Positions 24,997 to 37,530 of a stretch of 64,000 bases of DNA are shown here, in pieces. The stretch covers positions 319,178,513 through 319,242,512 of the forward strand of contig CM051459.1 in assembly GCA_028095005.1 (NCBI GenBank). The letters are read 5' to 3'. Position 1 is the first letter of the stretch. Every line of letters starts with the position of its first letter. Source of the stretch: Rhynchospora pubera (taxonomy: Eukaryota; Streptophyta; Magnoliopsida; Poales; Cyperaceae). A program made the position numbers and the translations under genes. Below the pieces are notes generated by a model. It had not been told where the DNA came from and did no database searches. It saw only the letters and a program-made list of their open reading frames with translations.

Positions 24997-25900
24997 CTTG
25001 TATGTTAGGTCTACTGCCATGTATATCCTCTGGGGAAAAAAATTTAGGCATGTTTTGAAATAATTAAATATAAAGTAATAATAATTTTAAGATAAATTGA
25101 GGGTCTAAGTCACCCAACTTATTTTGAAAATGTCTGTGAAAGACCTCCAATCGGGTTTCAAACCTGCGACCTTTCGCTCAAGATTCATTGTTCTTTGCTA
25201 ATAGACCAAGAGTTGTTCTCATTATAAAGTAATAATAATTTCAATTTCTTATGTATTTCCTTTCAAATTGATTAAAACAAGAGAAGAAGATGGTAAAGCT
25301 AATCGAAACAAGAAAATAAAACGACAGTCTTTTACTTATCCAAAATTCATGTTGTGTCTGTATAATTGATTAAGCTAATCAAATTTCAAAGGGCTTGCAA
25401 GAAACATATTTTTATTTATGGTTTGTATTATAATCGAGAGATAGGGATTGTGTGTTACAGAGAGGGATAGATATGATTTGTTGCGAGAAAGGAACAAGGG
25501 GGAAGAACACTAACCATGACTGTAAAAAGGGAAAAGGGGAGGCCTAGGGGGAGTTGTTGTCCTTTTACTGCGTCATATTAAAAATTTATTATGTATTCAA
25601 GATGTTCTATCTTTTGATATTTCTAATTAGTGAATTGAATAATAAATAAGCTCAACCAATAACGAGCATGAATGTTATAACATCTCTAATCTGTATCACT
25701 GTATCAGACCAGTTGGCATCCTTACAAGTTACAACGGAGCTTGTATTAGACTATTCAACTCGCAATTTTACTGTTTTGAACGGCGTTCACCGAGAGAAGC
25801 ATAATTCATGATACTGCGTCACAATTTGAAAATAAATATAAGGGTAAAAAATGAAAAAAAATGGAAGACAGTATGTATGAAACTGAGAGCTGGTCCTGGT
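24997..25900. other. Upstream region of the receptor kinase gene
   Basis: No gene is visible. It contains the SINE-like sequence at 25140-25222 and ends at the TATA box of the receptor kinase. Confidence 0.45.
25140..25222 (-). repeat. tRNA-derived SINE-like sequence
   Basis: On the minus strand a box-B-like GGTTTGAAACCC (25153-25164) lies about 35 nt downstream of a box-A-like TGGTCTATTAGCAAAGAAC (25190-25208). The order and spacing match a Pol III internal promoter. No full tRNA cloverleaf can be folded, so it is a SINE head or tRNA relic. Confidence 0.45.
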
Positions 25901-25910
25901 CTATATAAAG
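25901..25910 (+). promoter_or_regulatory. TATA box of the receptor kinase gene
   Basis: CTATATAAAG lies 36-45 nt upstream of the ATG at 25946, leaving a short 5' UTR. Confidence 0.6.
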
Positions 25911-26077
25911 ACGTGGGTCTTACACTTGTACAGTGTGTGAAAACAATGACTAAAGAGAGGGAAATAGGCAGCCTTCCATCTCTCTTTAACTTCCAATCTT
26001 TACTTATCCTCACTTTTCTATTTCTCATCGTCCTCTCAACATCAAAGTTTGGAACTGAAGCTCTAAACACCACCAAT

Positions 26078-29000
26078 CACTACTAGAATGTCAATTATTT
26101 GCTTCGCAAAAAGACGTCCCTATTCCGACACAAAAAGCTATCTGCGTCCACCTAAAGACACTACCCAAGCAACTCCGATACTCTAGCCGCTAATAATAAA
26201 TATCTGTGTCGCGAGGACGCGGATTACTTAACGCGTCCCTATATCTGTGTCGGGATAACGACGCATACCATGTTCTCTGATCGCTTAATCAAACAATAAG
26301 CGCGTCTCTATTTAGAGGTTATTATGTCGGTATACCGACGCCTTTATTAAGCGACCCAGATAATATATTTTCAAAATTTATTGGGACCCACAAACTATAT
26401 TTGTCGGTATACTCACACCTTTGATCAGCGACACAGATAATATATTGTCAGAATTTAGCGGAGCCCATAATTTATAATAGTCGCTATATCGACGTCTTTG
26501 ATCAGCGATCCAAATGATATATTGTCAGATTTAGCAAGGTCCACCATTATTTAATTTATATAATTTTAATTATTCACAGCTATTTGGATTTCTCAACCAT
26601 ACACATTATTCACATTGAATTAAACAAAAATCACACAAATATCTATTATCAATTGAATTGCAAATCAACATCCAATAAAAATAACAAACATGCATATGTT
26701 TTGATACAAACCAGAATTCAAAAAACATGAAAATTTAAAAGGAAGTCATCTTAGAAACTGAAAATGAAATGGAGAAGCACTAATACCACTACAACTGTTA
26801 AAAGGAATTCAAGCTTTTCTCTTACATTAACTCGATTACAAATCCTTCTCTTACTTGACATGTACTTATTCAATTCACCAATAATTTTTAACCCTAAAAA
26901 AGTAGTACATAGTAAGATTGCATGACTTACAAAACTTGCATATTCTAAAATATACCAAAAAGACTTAAAAAAATAAACCATGCAATTCTAAAAAGAGTAT
27001 ACACTACATTATATTTGACTATTGACCGAACAAGTTTAGTTCTAAAAAAAATCACTTACCCAATATAAAAGTTATTAAGTTCATAACTAGGGATGATAGA
27101 TATTGGCACAGTTCGAGGCATTTCAGATCTTAATAATCAAGCTCGATAGCTTCTGGATCTTTCCTGCTCACGAGGTAACAAATCTGAAATGAAAATAGAA
27201 AATGCATAATTAAGAAAGAACTACTAGCATATATATAATTTACCTTAAAAAATAGTAATCTTACTCTCTTTCCTGCAATGCAAATAAAATTGTTTATATT
27301 AAGTGTACCTGACATAAGGATATAATAAAAGACAACGTATTGTAAAATAATTGAAAATATCTCACTTCTCATGAATTTTCTGGTGTTTCTACATCATCAA
27401 CATCCAAAAGAACCACATCTGCTACCTAAACTAAGAAAAATTCAATTTAATAAGCAATAGAACATGATTTCTAAGTCCTTTTCTAAAGTTGTGAAGACAG
27501 AATGCATGGAATTATTACATTGGAAAAAAAATAAAAATTAAAGTTGAATCACCTTTTCTGAGTCAGAATCAAGTGAACATTCAGATATTTTCCTTCTACA
27601 ATTATAATATTAAAGTATTACAAACAAAATTTCACAAACATACATCAAGTTTTGGTTTTTTCACATAAATCAACAAAATATATATATCATAAGACCATGG
27701 AAGTAATACTGACAAAAATTTCAAATATGCTTCGGACATTGACTACAAAATTCTAAACTTCATGCTTTAATTTTGGGAATAGTTACGCAAGTCATCTGCA
27801 TACCTTTGAAAAGAAGGAAGGCTTGTTGCGAGGGTTCCTTTCAGGGGTGCGTACCGGCTCGGTAAGAAGTTGTATGGGCTGGCTTTCGTAGCTTCTTTCT
27901 TTTTCTTAAGGTTTTTAAATTGCATGGTATATCCTCCTGCTGGTGTTAAGTTTATATTTTCATGTTCATCAAATTTTATCACACCATTAGATCTTTTGGT
28001 ATAATGAATTTAAATAGAAAGAAATGTCTAGAGTATAGATACTTTGGATACATAAATTATGTGGATTAGAAAATAACTTTTCTTTATAAAATTCAGATAA
28101 TAACCTTTCTTTATTAATCGAAATGCAACAAATCCATGATTTTCATCCTCCCACATGTACACTGGTGAAATTCCTGAAGCAGCTTGCAAGAGCAAATTAA
28201 TATATGACAAGTCTCTTAACAAACAAAAATAGTGATACTTGATGCATTTGTGATATTTATTTTAGGACTGCCATTATTCAACCAGTTTCTCTTATAACAA
28301 TGTTCATATATAATAGAAATTGACACTGTTTGCCAAATGGAAAGTACTTAACTTAGCATGCAAACCTCTCTATATCTTTTACGTTGTGCCTGTAGACTTC
28401 TTCATTAACTTTGGGTAAAACATTTCCTACGTAAAATAAAAGAAACATACTTATAAACAAGATATTAACATGTAAATAGAACCAATGTGTGGATAGAACT
28501 AACAAGTGGATAAAAATAAAAGAAACATACTTTGTTCCGGTAGAGTTTGGCCCAAGAAATAACATGTGGATAAACAAGCAAAGAGATTAGACAAGTATCA
28601 ACACACAACATATAATCAATCAAAAATTCAGATTACGAACATAGACATACACAGATCAATCAGATTTCATAAATTCCACAAGTTACACAGATACTCAGAT
28701 CATTCAAATCACAAACCCTCAATTAAATTACATCCTCACAAGAGATTAGACAAGACTTACCAAGGACAACAAGATGGAGATGAGAATGGTCAAGGAGTGA
28801 GTTGATACTTGCTGGCTGGCCTGAAGCCTATCGGATCAAATTTTGAAGCGGATTTCAGATTCGGATGAGGTCAGGGTTTAGAGGTGGCTTTTGGAGTTGC
28901 AAGCAGTATATGAATGGAGGGGTTGAGGCCACGAAGGTTTAGAGTTACAAGGGAGGTGGACCGATTTGGGGCTAGACCAATGGAGGAAGGGATTGGCAGA

Positions 29001-29403
29001 GCTCTCATGAGCCATGGCGAGGGGGCGAGTCAGCCGAGAAGGAAAGAAGAGAGGAAGAGGTGAAGGGGCCGAGTAAAAGAGAAAGAGAGGAGTGAGTTGA
29101 AGGGGCGTGGCCGGGTTCGAGGGCGTAGCCGGTGCTCCGGCGCTGTATAGAGGGAGGTGGCCGAGAGAGAGAGAGAGCGGGGGCGACGACAACAAGGGGG
29201 TAGAGTGGGTACGGAGAGAGAGCAAGATAAGGGGGAGAGGTTTTTAGGTTTAAGTCCCGTAAATCCCTTCTAACTTATCTGTGTCGGCCCACCGACACCG
29301 AGGAAAAGCCCTCCCGTCCAATTTTTTCTTTCTGCGTCGCTACTTGATTTAGCGACTCTAATATGTCGGTGGTCCGACACAGATAAACGAAATTCTAGTA
29401 GTG
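26078..29403. mobile_element. Non-autonomous CACTA element inside the receptor kinase exon
   Basis: Termini are CACTACTAGAAT and ATTCTAGTAGTG, with the 3-bp duplication aat (26075-26077 and 29404-29406). Subterminal regions repeat TCTGTGTCGG and CGACACAGATA words in both orientations (26100-26520 and 29270-29390). No transposase is recognisable. The interior on the minus strand looks like a captured transcription unit. It has a CT-rich 5'-UTR-like region (29225-29010), an ATG at 29015, and several short exon-like segments with splice signals, including an actin-capping-protein-like exon at 28105-28173. Confidence 0.9.
28105..28173 (-). pseudogene. Captured exon resembling F-actin-capping protein subunit beta
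   Basis: The minus-strand segment between an acceptor (CTGCTTCAG|GA) and a donor (AAAG|GTTATT) encodes GISPVYMWEDENHGFVAF followed by RLIKK. Plant capping protein beta has GISSVYMWEDDNEGFVA followed by an LIKK end at the equivalent site, immediately after a G-G position where this segment's splice phase fits. Capping protein beta caps actin filament barbed ends. Neighbouring exon-like pieces (27780-27990, 28353-28440) do not match that family as far as I can tell. This is therefore most likely an isolated or chimeric captured exon. Confidence 0.6.
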
Positions 29404-29440
29404 AATGGTGACCAGAAAACCCTTCTCCTAATGAAGTCGC

Positions 29441-31202
29441 TGTTAGTTGAGTGCATAATTTTCATTTTATGATTAAATACTACTAATTATCCATAAACAA
29501 TCATGCACAAACACGTATCTTGCACTAAGCCATTCACACAAGAGAGAAAGGTTCAAGGTATACCTCTCTTGATGTAGTAATCAAGAGGCTCGAACCGGCT
29601 AGGTTGTAGGTGGTTGTGCTCGCGTCTAGCTCCCGCCTCCTTGTCGAATCACCTCGAGTCCACTTGGTATTAACCAAATCCTCTACAAGTTATGCTAGTA
29701 ACTTGGAGGAAATGCCTAATCCCTAGCTTTCCCAATCTTCTAGCAAATGAACTAATTGATTTGAGGAAGAGAGGGGGCTCAACACATGAGCTAATGGAGA
29801 GGGAGAAAAGGGAGGCGCCGGCCAAGGAAAGGGAGGGGGCGGCTAGGGTTTGTGGGAGAGAGAGAGGGGGGATTTGCTACCATATACCCCTTTATATAGA
29901 GCTCAAACCCTACCTACCTCTCAACACCTATTTACAACTTTGCCATCCCACCTACCACCATGTCATGGCCGGCCACATTATGGGCCCTTTATGGGCTATG
30001 TGCATTGCCTCTTGGGTCCACTTAATCAACTATTAAATGGCCCTTCTTGTTGCTCCCAATTTGACTCCCTATTGGGCCTTTAATTAACAATTTAATTAAA
30101 GTCCTATTAAATGCATATGTGTTGAAATAAATAATTATTAACTTAATAATAATTATTTAGGGATTAGATAATGCATTAATTTATTTCTATATGATCCCTT
30201 TGATTTAATTAATTATAACGGTCTACAACGCTATTTAATTAATTAATCAACTCATCATATTTTGCAATACCAATTATTGCAAATAAATAAATAATGCAAG
30301 CATGGTTAAAACACCAATTCTGTGTGACCCTTTGAGGATTTATGCTACGTTGGACATGGAGTTAAATCGCTATTTAAATCCAATAATCATAAGCGGTATC
30401 TAGCAACACGTTATGATTCCCAATTCGCATAAATAGTGTACAGCTACAATATTTCAATCCTGCATAAGAGAATAAAAGTATATCTCTATTTTGATTCCTA
30501 TGCCTCACGATATCATCGTATAATCCAAGATAGGAATGTGTCATTCTTGCAGATTATACGTTTCTTGATCTAGAGATAATTGTATCAGTTGCTAGCAAAC
30601 AATCTATCTCCATCAAGGGGCCCAAACAGATATCGTCACTCACTAAGTGAATTAATGAGGGACATACGGTTTTCTTGACTATTTAACTTTTCCCCGCACA
30701 ATTCAAGAGAACATAAATAACGTCCGTATAGCAGCCCTTATCGGGAATCAGCGGTAGACGATATTTATTGAACCTATCCTCATGTGGAAAAGATAAATAT
30801 CTCAAACTTAGAATCAAAATCATAACGAAATAAATAATGACACCAAAACACAATCCATATATTTATTTCGTTGGGTCATGTCCTGTACTATGTTCAATTA
30901 ACATAAACATATGCAATTAAGTTGGTTACTCTTAACCTTTGATTTATAGAACTTAATCAACACTTAACTTGCATACTAATCTTATTGATAATTAATGTTC
31001 CTTGTTAATTATCAAGATTATGGACGCTTTAGATTTATTGTTGTCATTTACTACTAAATGAATCACAGTGATCTATAATTCAGATCCTCAACCTGAATGA
31101 ACTGTCAACACATAAATCAAGGAACAAATGATATAAAATCATCCATAACATAAAACCATAGAAGTAGCCAAAAAGATTGGCTTCTAGGACATATCTCTAA
31201 CA
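29441..31202 (-). repeat. Copia 3' LTR (1762 bp)
   Basis: Direct copy of 37550-39312. As the element reads on the minus strand, this is its 3' LTR, immediately downstream of the polypurine tract. Confidence 0.97.
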
Positions 31203-31213
31203 ATCTCCCACTT
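31203..31213 (-). promoter_or_regulatory. Copia polypurine tract
   Basis: The minus strand reads AAGTGGGAGAT directly before the 3' LTR. It is the plus-strand priming site typical of plant copia elements. Confidence 0.8.
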
Positions 31214-31314
31214 GGCCTAGAGTCAATCAACAGTGACTTCTAGCCAGTGTATAGTACTCAATGTAATATCCAAATATACATATCTCATACTAACGCCTAA
31301 ATAAAAGATACAAC

Positions 31315-33447
31315 TCAAAGCCAATCAGGCATACGCCTAATCCCCATGGATGCAACATGCAACTCATGCGCGGCTCGAGACAAAGGCTTTGTCAGAGGGT
31401 CCGCTGTGTTCGCGGCACCGTCCACCTTCTTGACCTTGACCCATCCGTCATTGACCAACTGATGGATGAGATGGAACCGTCGTAGAATGTGCCTAGTCTT
31501 CTGGTGAGACCTAGGCTCCTTGGACTGAGCTATGGCTCCCGTATTGTCGCAGTAGATATCCACTGGACCCGAGATGCTTGGAACCACCTCTAGCTCGGTC
31601 AAGAACTCCTTGATCCATACGGCCTCTTTTGCTGCTTCACCAGCCGCTAAGTATTCCGCTTCGGTGACGGAATCGGCCCTAGTATCTTGCTTGGAACTCT
31701 TCCAACTTACGGCACCACCATTAAGCAGAAATACAAAGCCGGACTGTGATTTGGAGTCATCTCGATCGGTTTGGAAACTAGCATCGGTGTAACCAGTTAC
31801 AACGAGCTCTTGGTCTCCACCGTAAACGAGAATGCTCTCCTTGGTTCTCTTGAGATACTTGAGGATATTCTTGACTGCGGTCCAATGTGCCATGTCCAGG
31901 TTGGCTTGGTATCGATTAGTCACGCTAATCGGATGTGCCACATCGGGGCGAGTGCATAGCATGGCATACATAATCGATCCGACTACAGATGGATACTTGA
32001 ATCGCTTCATGTACTCCCGATCTGTCTCCGTTGTCGGACCTTGAGTCTTGCTCAAGTAAATGCCATGTGACATAGGCAAGAATCCCTTCTTGGAATTCGC
32101 CATGTTGTGTTTTTGCAACACCTTGTCAATATATGCATCTTGGCTCAAACCTAACATCCTCTTTGATCTATCTCTATAGATCTTGATTCCTAGGATGTAG
32201 GCGGCCTCGCCCAAGTCTTTCATTGAGAACACTTTCTTCAATGAATCCTTGACTGCATTCAATTCGGGAATATCATTCCCGATCAAGAGTATATCGTCAA
32301 CATATAGAACAAGAAACACAACCACGCTCCCACTAAACCTCTTGTAGACACAAGGTTCCTTTTCACTTTGAAAGAAGTTCAATTTCTTGACTTCCTCATC
32401 AAAGCGCTTGTTCCAACTCCGTGATGCTTGCTTCAATCCATAAATGGATCGTTGAAGCTTGCATACTTTGTTAGCATTCTTTGGATCCACAAAACACTCG
32501 GGTTGTGTCATATACACATCCTCTTCCAAATTTCCATTTAGGAAGGCGGTTTTGACATCCATTTGCCAAATCTCATAATCATAGAATGCGGCAATTGCTA
32601 ACATGATCCGAATTGACTTGAACATGACGACGGGCGAGAAGGTTTCTTCATAGTCAATACCATGAATTTGCTTGTAACCTTTCGCTACAAGTCGTGCTTT
32701 GTAAATGGTCAAGTTGCCATCCATGTCGACCTTTCTCTTAAAGATCCACTTGTTCTCAACGGGTTTTACTCCGTTGGGAAGGTCAACCAAGGTCCATACC
32801 TTGTTGTCATACATGGATTGCATTTCGGATTCCATGGCTTTTAGCCATTCCTTGGAGTCGGGTTTCTTTCTCATGTCATCAATGGTCAAAGGCTCATCGT
32901 TCTCCATAACGAGAATGTCGTGCAAACCTAAATATCTTATAGGTGGACGACTTGGCCTTGCCGATCTTCGTAGGGTAGAAGTTTGAGGTTCTTGAACTTG
33001 TTCCACAACGGTTTGTGGACTTTGTTCTTGAACTTCAAGTGAAGGTGCTTCCTCAACATCATCGACTCGCGATATGTTTGAGTTTTCATTTGAGGGAGCT
33101 TGTTCGTGAATCTCTTCTTCCACAACAACTTGTGGAATGGGTTCGGCTACAATCTCATTCGGTGCATCCACATTTTGTGCAACCTCATTTGGCACCACAT
33201 TGGGAACAACCACATTGCCTACTTGAGGCATGCTTTGTTGTTGCGGTTCTTGAATTTCTTCAATCACCACGTTGCTCCCACTACTTCTTCTTGAGAGAAA
33301 CTCCTCCAAGAACACACCATAACGAGCAACAACTATCTTGTTCTCGTTGCGGTTATAGAAGTAGTAACCCTTTGTTTCCTTAGGGTATCCTACGAAATGA
33401 CATTTGTCCGATTTGGGTCCAAGCTTATCGCTCACTAGCCTTTTCAC
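31315..33447 (-). CDS. Copia polyprotein, C-terminal part: reverse transcriptase and RNase H
   Basis: A 710-codon frame. After the end of the integrase and a linker rich in E, P and Q (about residues 60-190), the reverse transcriptase follows: KARLVAKGYKQ, WQMDVKTAFLNG and the catalytic LYVDDILLIGND. RNase H follows with TGYTDASFQ and SVTEAEYLAAGEAAKE, ending at MGIRRMPDWL. It is in the same frame as the upstream gag-pol frame and separated from it only by a TGA at 33463-33465 and the following fifteen bases. The natural product is therefore one polyprotein. Confidence 0.97.
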   Translation of the reverse strand: MKRLVSDKLGPKSDKCHFVGYPKETKGYYFYNRNENKIVVARYGVFLEEFLSRRSSGSNVVIEEIQEPQQQSMPQVGNVVVPNVVPNEVAQNVDAPNEIVAEPIPQVVVEEEIHEQAPSNENSNISRVDDVEEAPSLEVQEQSPQTVVEQVQEPQTSTLRRSARPSRPPIRYLGLHDILVMENDEPLTIDDMRKKPDSKEWLKAMESEMQSMYDNKVWTLVDLPNGVKPVENKWIFKRKVDMDGNLTIYKARLVAKGYKQIHGIDYEETFSPVVMFKSIRIMLAIAAFYDYEIWQMDVKTAFLNGNLEEDVYMTQPECFVDPKNANKVCKLQRSIYGLKQASRSWNKRFDEEVKKLNFFQSEKEPCVYKRFSGSVVVFLVLYVDDILLIGNDIPELNAVKDSLKKVFSMKDLGEAAYILGIKIYRDRSKRMLGLSQDAYIDKVLQKHNMANSKKGFLPMSHGIYLSKTQGPTTETDREYMKRFKYPSVVGSIMYAMLCTRPDVAHPISVTNRYQANLDMAHWTAVKNILKYLKRTKESILVYGGDQELVVTGYTDASFQTDRDDSKSQSGFVFLLNGGAVSWKSSKQDTRADSVTEAEYLAAGEAAKEAVWIKEFLTELEVVPSISGPVDIYCDNTGAIAQSKEPRSHQKTRHILRRFHLIHQLVNDGWVKVKKVDGAANTADPLTKPLSRAAHELHVASMGIRRMPDWL

Positions 33448-33462
33448 ATAAGCTTCACAACC

Positions 33463-35475
33463 TCAAATCTTGAGAAACGACATGCTTGGTTTCTTCTTAA
33501 ACCAAAGTTCATAGGGCGTCTTCTCAACGGACTTTGATGGAACACGGTTTAATGTAAAAGTTGCGGTTTCAAGGGCGTATCCCCAAAAGGACATAGGCAA
33601 ATCGGCTTGGCTCATCATTGATCGAACCATGTCAAGCAAAGTTCGATTCCTCCTTTCGGATACACCATTCCATTGTGGTGTTCCGGGTGGAGTGAGTTGT
33701 GGAACGATTCCACACTCCTTTAGATAGTTGCCAAACTCATGGCTCAAGTACTCACCACCTCGATCGGATCGTAAGACCTTGATCTTTCGACCAAGTTGGT
33801 TCTCAACTTCATTCTTAAATTCTTTGAACTTGTCAAAGGATTCGGATTTGTGACGCATCAAGTAGATATACCCGTATCTACTATGGTCATCGGTGAATGT
33901 GATGAAGTATGAATAACCACCACGCGCACAAATGCTCATAGGCCCACATACATCGGTATGTACAAGGTCTAACAAGTCATTTGCCCTTGTCCCTTTGTTA
34001 GGAAAAGGCGCTTTGGTCATCTTTCCCATCAAACAAGATTCGCATGTGTCAATTGGCTCGAAAGCGAATTGATCCAAGAGACCAACGGTTTGTAATCTCT
34101 TGATGTGTTTCTCATTGATATGACCTAAGCGGCAATGCCACATCAAAGTTGCATTCTCATGTGAAATCTTACGTTTCCTATTGTCATTCTCAACACTCAA
34201 GATAAGTCCGCTAGAATCAAGCAAATAAAGACCATTCAATAAATGCGCATCACAAAAACGAACTTCATTTCGAAACAAGGTCAACAACTTGTTCTTTATT
34301 ACAACATCAAAACCATCCATGTCCAAACAAGAGATAGAGATAATGTTTCGAGTGATAGAGGGAACTAAAAATACATCCTTTAGTTCCAACACAAAACCGG
34401 AAGGTAAAGTTAAATCCACGCTCCCAATGGCCATAGCGGAGATGCACGTGCCATTCCCGACGCGGAGTTGAACTTCACCTTTCTCGAGCCGCCTCCTATT
34501 CTTTAGGACTTGCACATTTCGACAAATGTGAGCACACGAACCGGTATCGAATACCCAATCGGTGTTAGAGGTAGCGAGAAGGGTTTCGATGACAAATATA
34601 CCTGAAGAAGAAGGTTGGACGGTTCCCGCCTTCTTGTCGGCAAGGTACTTGGGGCAGTTTCTCCTCCAATGACCCTTGTTGCTACAGTAGTAGCAAACGG
34701 TCTCGGGAGTGGCCGGGTTCTTCTTCTTCTTGGAACCCACGGGAGCACCCTTGGCCGAACCTTGGGGCGTCACCGGGCCTTTGCCCTTCTTAGCTTTACG
34801 GCCTCGCTTCTTGATCTTTTTGCTCTTGTCACTCACGGCAAGAACATCCTTTGGGCCCTTCTCCTTCTTGAGACTATCCTCCGTCTCAACGAGCATGTTT
34901 TGGAGATCATCCATGCTCTTGTCCATGCCATTCATCCGGTAGTTCACAACAAAACCGGTGAAGCTTGGAGGGAGGGAGTTGAGAATGAAATCTTGAATCG
35001 CACCTGTAGGAAAGGGCGTATCAAGCTTTTCGAGCTGCCGAAACAACCCCGCCATCTTCATGACGTGTGGCCCGACTTCATGACCCTCCGCCAAGCGAGT
35101 GTTGGCGACGGCCTTGATGAGACGGGCCCTTTCGGTGCGGGCCTTGGTTTGGAACATGTTCTTGAGACGAGTGATCATTTCAAACACTCCATATCCACTA
35201 TCGATGAACTCCTTTTGGAGTTCCGATTCCATGACCGCAACCATCAAGACCGACATCTCCATGTCGTCATTGACGTGCTTCTCATATTCCTCTTGCTTAT
35301 CCTTTGGATCGGTGTCCTTAGGAGCAGAGGGAATCGGAGTGGAGAGGAGGTACTCCCTTTTTTCAAACCTAAAGGCAAGCCTTAGGTTGCGGTGCCAATC
35401 CAAGAAATTAGCACCGTTAAAGGCGAGTTTCTCTTTCTCAAGAAGAGAACGAAGCGTTAAAGAGGAGGAAGACAT
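33463..35475 (-). CDS. Copia gag-protease-integrase part
   Basis: 670 codons from ATG at 35475. Gag has the copia start LAFNGANFLDWHRNLRLAF (about residues 18-36). A zinc knuckle CYYCSNKGHWRRNC lies at 261-274 and the protease signature DTGS at 310-313. A GAG-pre-integrase block with HCRLGH and CESCLMGK comes next. The integrase core includes HTDVCGPM, SDRGGEYLS and NGVSERRNRT. The frame stops at TGA where the context (SFLKI-stop-GCEAYV) indicates a lost tryptophan codon, so it is one G-to-A change from an unbroken polyprotein. Confidence 0.97.
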   Translation of the reverse strand: MSSSSLTLRSLLEKEKLAFNGANFLDWHRNLRLAFRFEKREYLLSTPIPSAPKDTDPKDKQEEYEKHVNDDMEMSVLMVAVMESELQKEFIDSGYGVFEMITRLKNMFQTKARTERARLIKAVANTRLAEGHEVGPHVMKMAGLFRQLEKLDTPFPTGAIQDFILNSLPPSFTGFVVNYRMNGMDKSMDDLQNMLVETEDSLKKEKGPKDVLAVSDKSKKIKKRGRKAKKGKGPVTPQGSAKGAPVGSKKKKNPATPETVCYYCSNKGHWRRNCPKYLADKKAGTVQPSSSGIFVIETLLATSNTDWVFDTGSCAHICRNVQVLKNRRRLEKGEVQLRVGNGTCISAMAIGSVDLTLPSGFVLELKDVFLVPSITRNIISISCLDMDGFDVVIKNKLLTLFRNEVRFCDAHLLNGLYLLDSSGLILSVENDNRKRKISHENATLMWHCRLGHINEKHIKRLQTVGLLDQFAFEPIDTCESCLMGKMTKAPFPNKGTRANDLLDLVHTDVCGPMSICARGGYSYFITFTDDHSRYGYIYLMRHKSESFDKFKEFKNEVENQLGRKIKVLRSDRGGEYLSHEFGNYLKECGIVPQLTPPGTPQWNGVSERRNRTLLDMVRSMMSQADLPMSFWGYALETATFTLNRVPSKSVEKTPYELWFKKKPSMSFLKI

Positions 35476-37530
35476 CTACAACAATTATCGAATTAAAGGT
35501 CAATTAGTTTTATGTTTTTAGTTTTAACAAAAGTAAAACTTTCACTACACTTTTAAAGTCCCTAAGTATAGTGATTTCCAAGACCCCTATTTTCATCAAA
35601 ATGGACCTGCTATGGCACGTCATCCAAAATGATTAGATAAGGTAGGTTCTCCAACCAATCATCTTACCATGACTCTTGGTTCGCATGAGCGAACTTCGCC
35701 CCGATGTCCAAACTCTAGTTGGGTCCATCGAAAAGTCACTTCTCACTATTTGCTCCTTGCAAATCTTATCTATTTGCACCCCGACTACCGAATTGGCAAT
35801 CATGACGTCCGCTTGGGCGGACCGCGCCATGAGTGACAATCGGCGTGAAGGGGATAGAGAGAAGGAGGGCGATTTAACTTAATCGATTTAGTTTGGGACA
35901 AACAATTCATATGACACTTTGTTTGGTGGTCGTGTAAGCATACACCCATACCTAACCTAACAAAAGTAATCACATAAGCATCTCATAGTTGTGGGTTTGT
36001 ATGGCTCCCGCTTGCATTAGTTTCGCCACATCGTCCATGGAGCAAAACTAATCTATTTCTTGCCCTCCCACTAAATTCTATAAGGATCTAAATCCTATAT
36101 AAAATAAAGGTGCAAAATACATGTGAAAACATCCTATTCCCATCCTAACCTTAGGGGCATGCAAGCCTCACAAGTTACATCAAAAATTAATCAACAAATT
36201 AATTAATTAATGGCACCAAAGGCCGCATTACAAACATTCACACATGCATTCATTACAACCACAAGGCATTGAGTCTTGAGCCATACCAAACCCACTATCC
36301 ACCTACAAAACAAAGTTAGCACATACAAGAACTTTGTTTCCAATTAACGATTTTCAAGCATCTTTGCGTATCGTTTGCCATAAGTAAATTCCGTGTACAA
36401 ATCCTCAATTTTAAACAACAAAACTTGTTTAAATTCATTTAGAAAGTTCTTTCAACATCCCATAACAGAAAGGAGATCAAACAAGGAGTTTTCTAATTAA
36501 TTTCAACTAGTTTGAATATTTAGAAAAACAGTAATTTATTAAAAACGTAACTAATGGAATCCAATAAAAGCAAAGGTTTTAGGTCTCCAAAAATTCTCAA
36601 ATAAATTACTTAAGCTCCTTATCATAGTTGTGATTACCAGTAAAAATTTCAAGAAGAGATCTTACACCATCTGGGAGAATCAAAAATGACAAATCTCTTA
36701 CAAGTGCACGAAACACCGTTATGAGATTTTCAGATTATCCTCTCAACCATTTGGTCTGTTAGACCACCTTCTAAACAGTTTTTATATATACAATATACAT
36801 AGAAAAACTTGCTTAATCTATAGGCTAACTATTCATGAAAAGAAAACAACCAAGTTCAGTTCAAAAGGTTCGAGTTACATACTAAACAATCAACAAATTC
36901 TGTACTGGAACAGACTGTCGATCGAAATGTTTAAACCTAGTTAAAGGTACAAATCTCCACGAAAAATTATGAAATTAATTTTCCTGGAATCCTAACGCAA
37001 AATAGAACAACTCCATTTAAACAGAAGTTTTAAAGGAGTTCTCAGTTGGTACAGTTTATTAGAACAATCGATTTGCTCAACAAACTGGATCTGACAAGTT
37101 CTTCCTTTTCATACTTGAAAACCCACAAATTGATCTGATCCATGCAACAAATTTTACATGCTCAGAAAGAGCTTCAAGTCCTCTTTAAATCTAGCCATAG
37201 AACACTGGTACTTATATTCAAAATATAAATCTTTCAAGCCATTCAAACAGGACAGTGCAAGCAGAAACTGGTTCTGCGCACTGTCGCCATTTTATTCACA
37301 GTAAATCCATACTAATTCAGAAAAATGTGAATCTAACGCCAAAAGAATCACAATCCACAGATCTACAACTTTCATGTAGATGGAAAAAACTTCCAGAGAA
37401 CTTATCAAAGCGAAAAACGCGAAACAACACAGAAAATACCATTTCCAGACAGCAAACAAACGCATCATCTCTACTAATCCGTTAATTAGCCAATTTCTCT
37501 TAATTAAGTGTCAAAATAGCTTAAGTACGA
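35476..37530 (-). other. Untranslated leader of the copia element
   Basis: About 2.05 kb lies between the primer-binding site and the gag ATG without a long frame on the coding strand. Leaders of this length are known in BARE/Angela-type elements and contain packaging and dimerisation signals; none is identified here. Confidence 0.7.

Noticed and set aside
28878..29225. 115-codon minus-strand protein-coding gene
   Set aside because: Low-complexity Ser/Pro/Leu translation of a CT-rich leader inside the CACTA element, more likely a 5' UTR.
29692..30083. Open frames duplicated at 29692-30083 and 37800-38193
   Set aside because: They are identical because they lie in the two copia LTRs, and they carry no known protein.
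34615..35385. 256-codon plus-strand open frame
   Set aside because: It lies antisense to the copia gag frame, which has clear gag, zinc-knuckle and protease motifs. It is a shadow frame.
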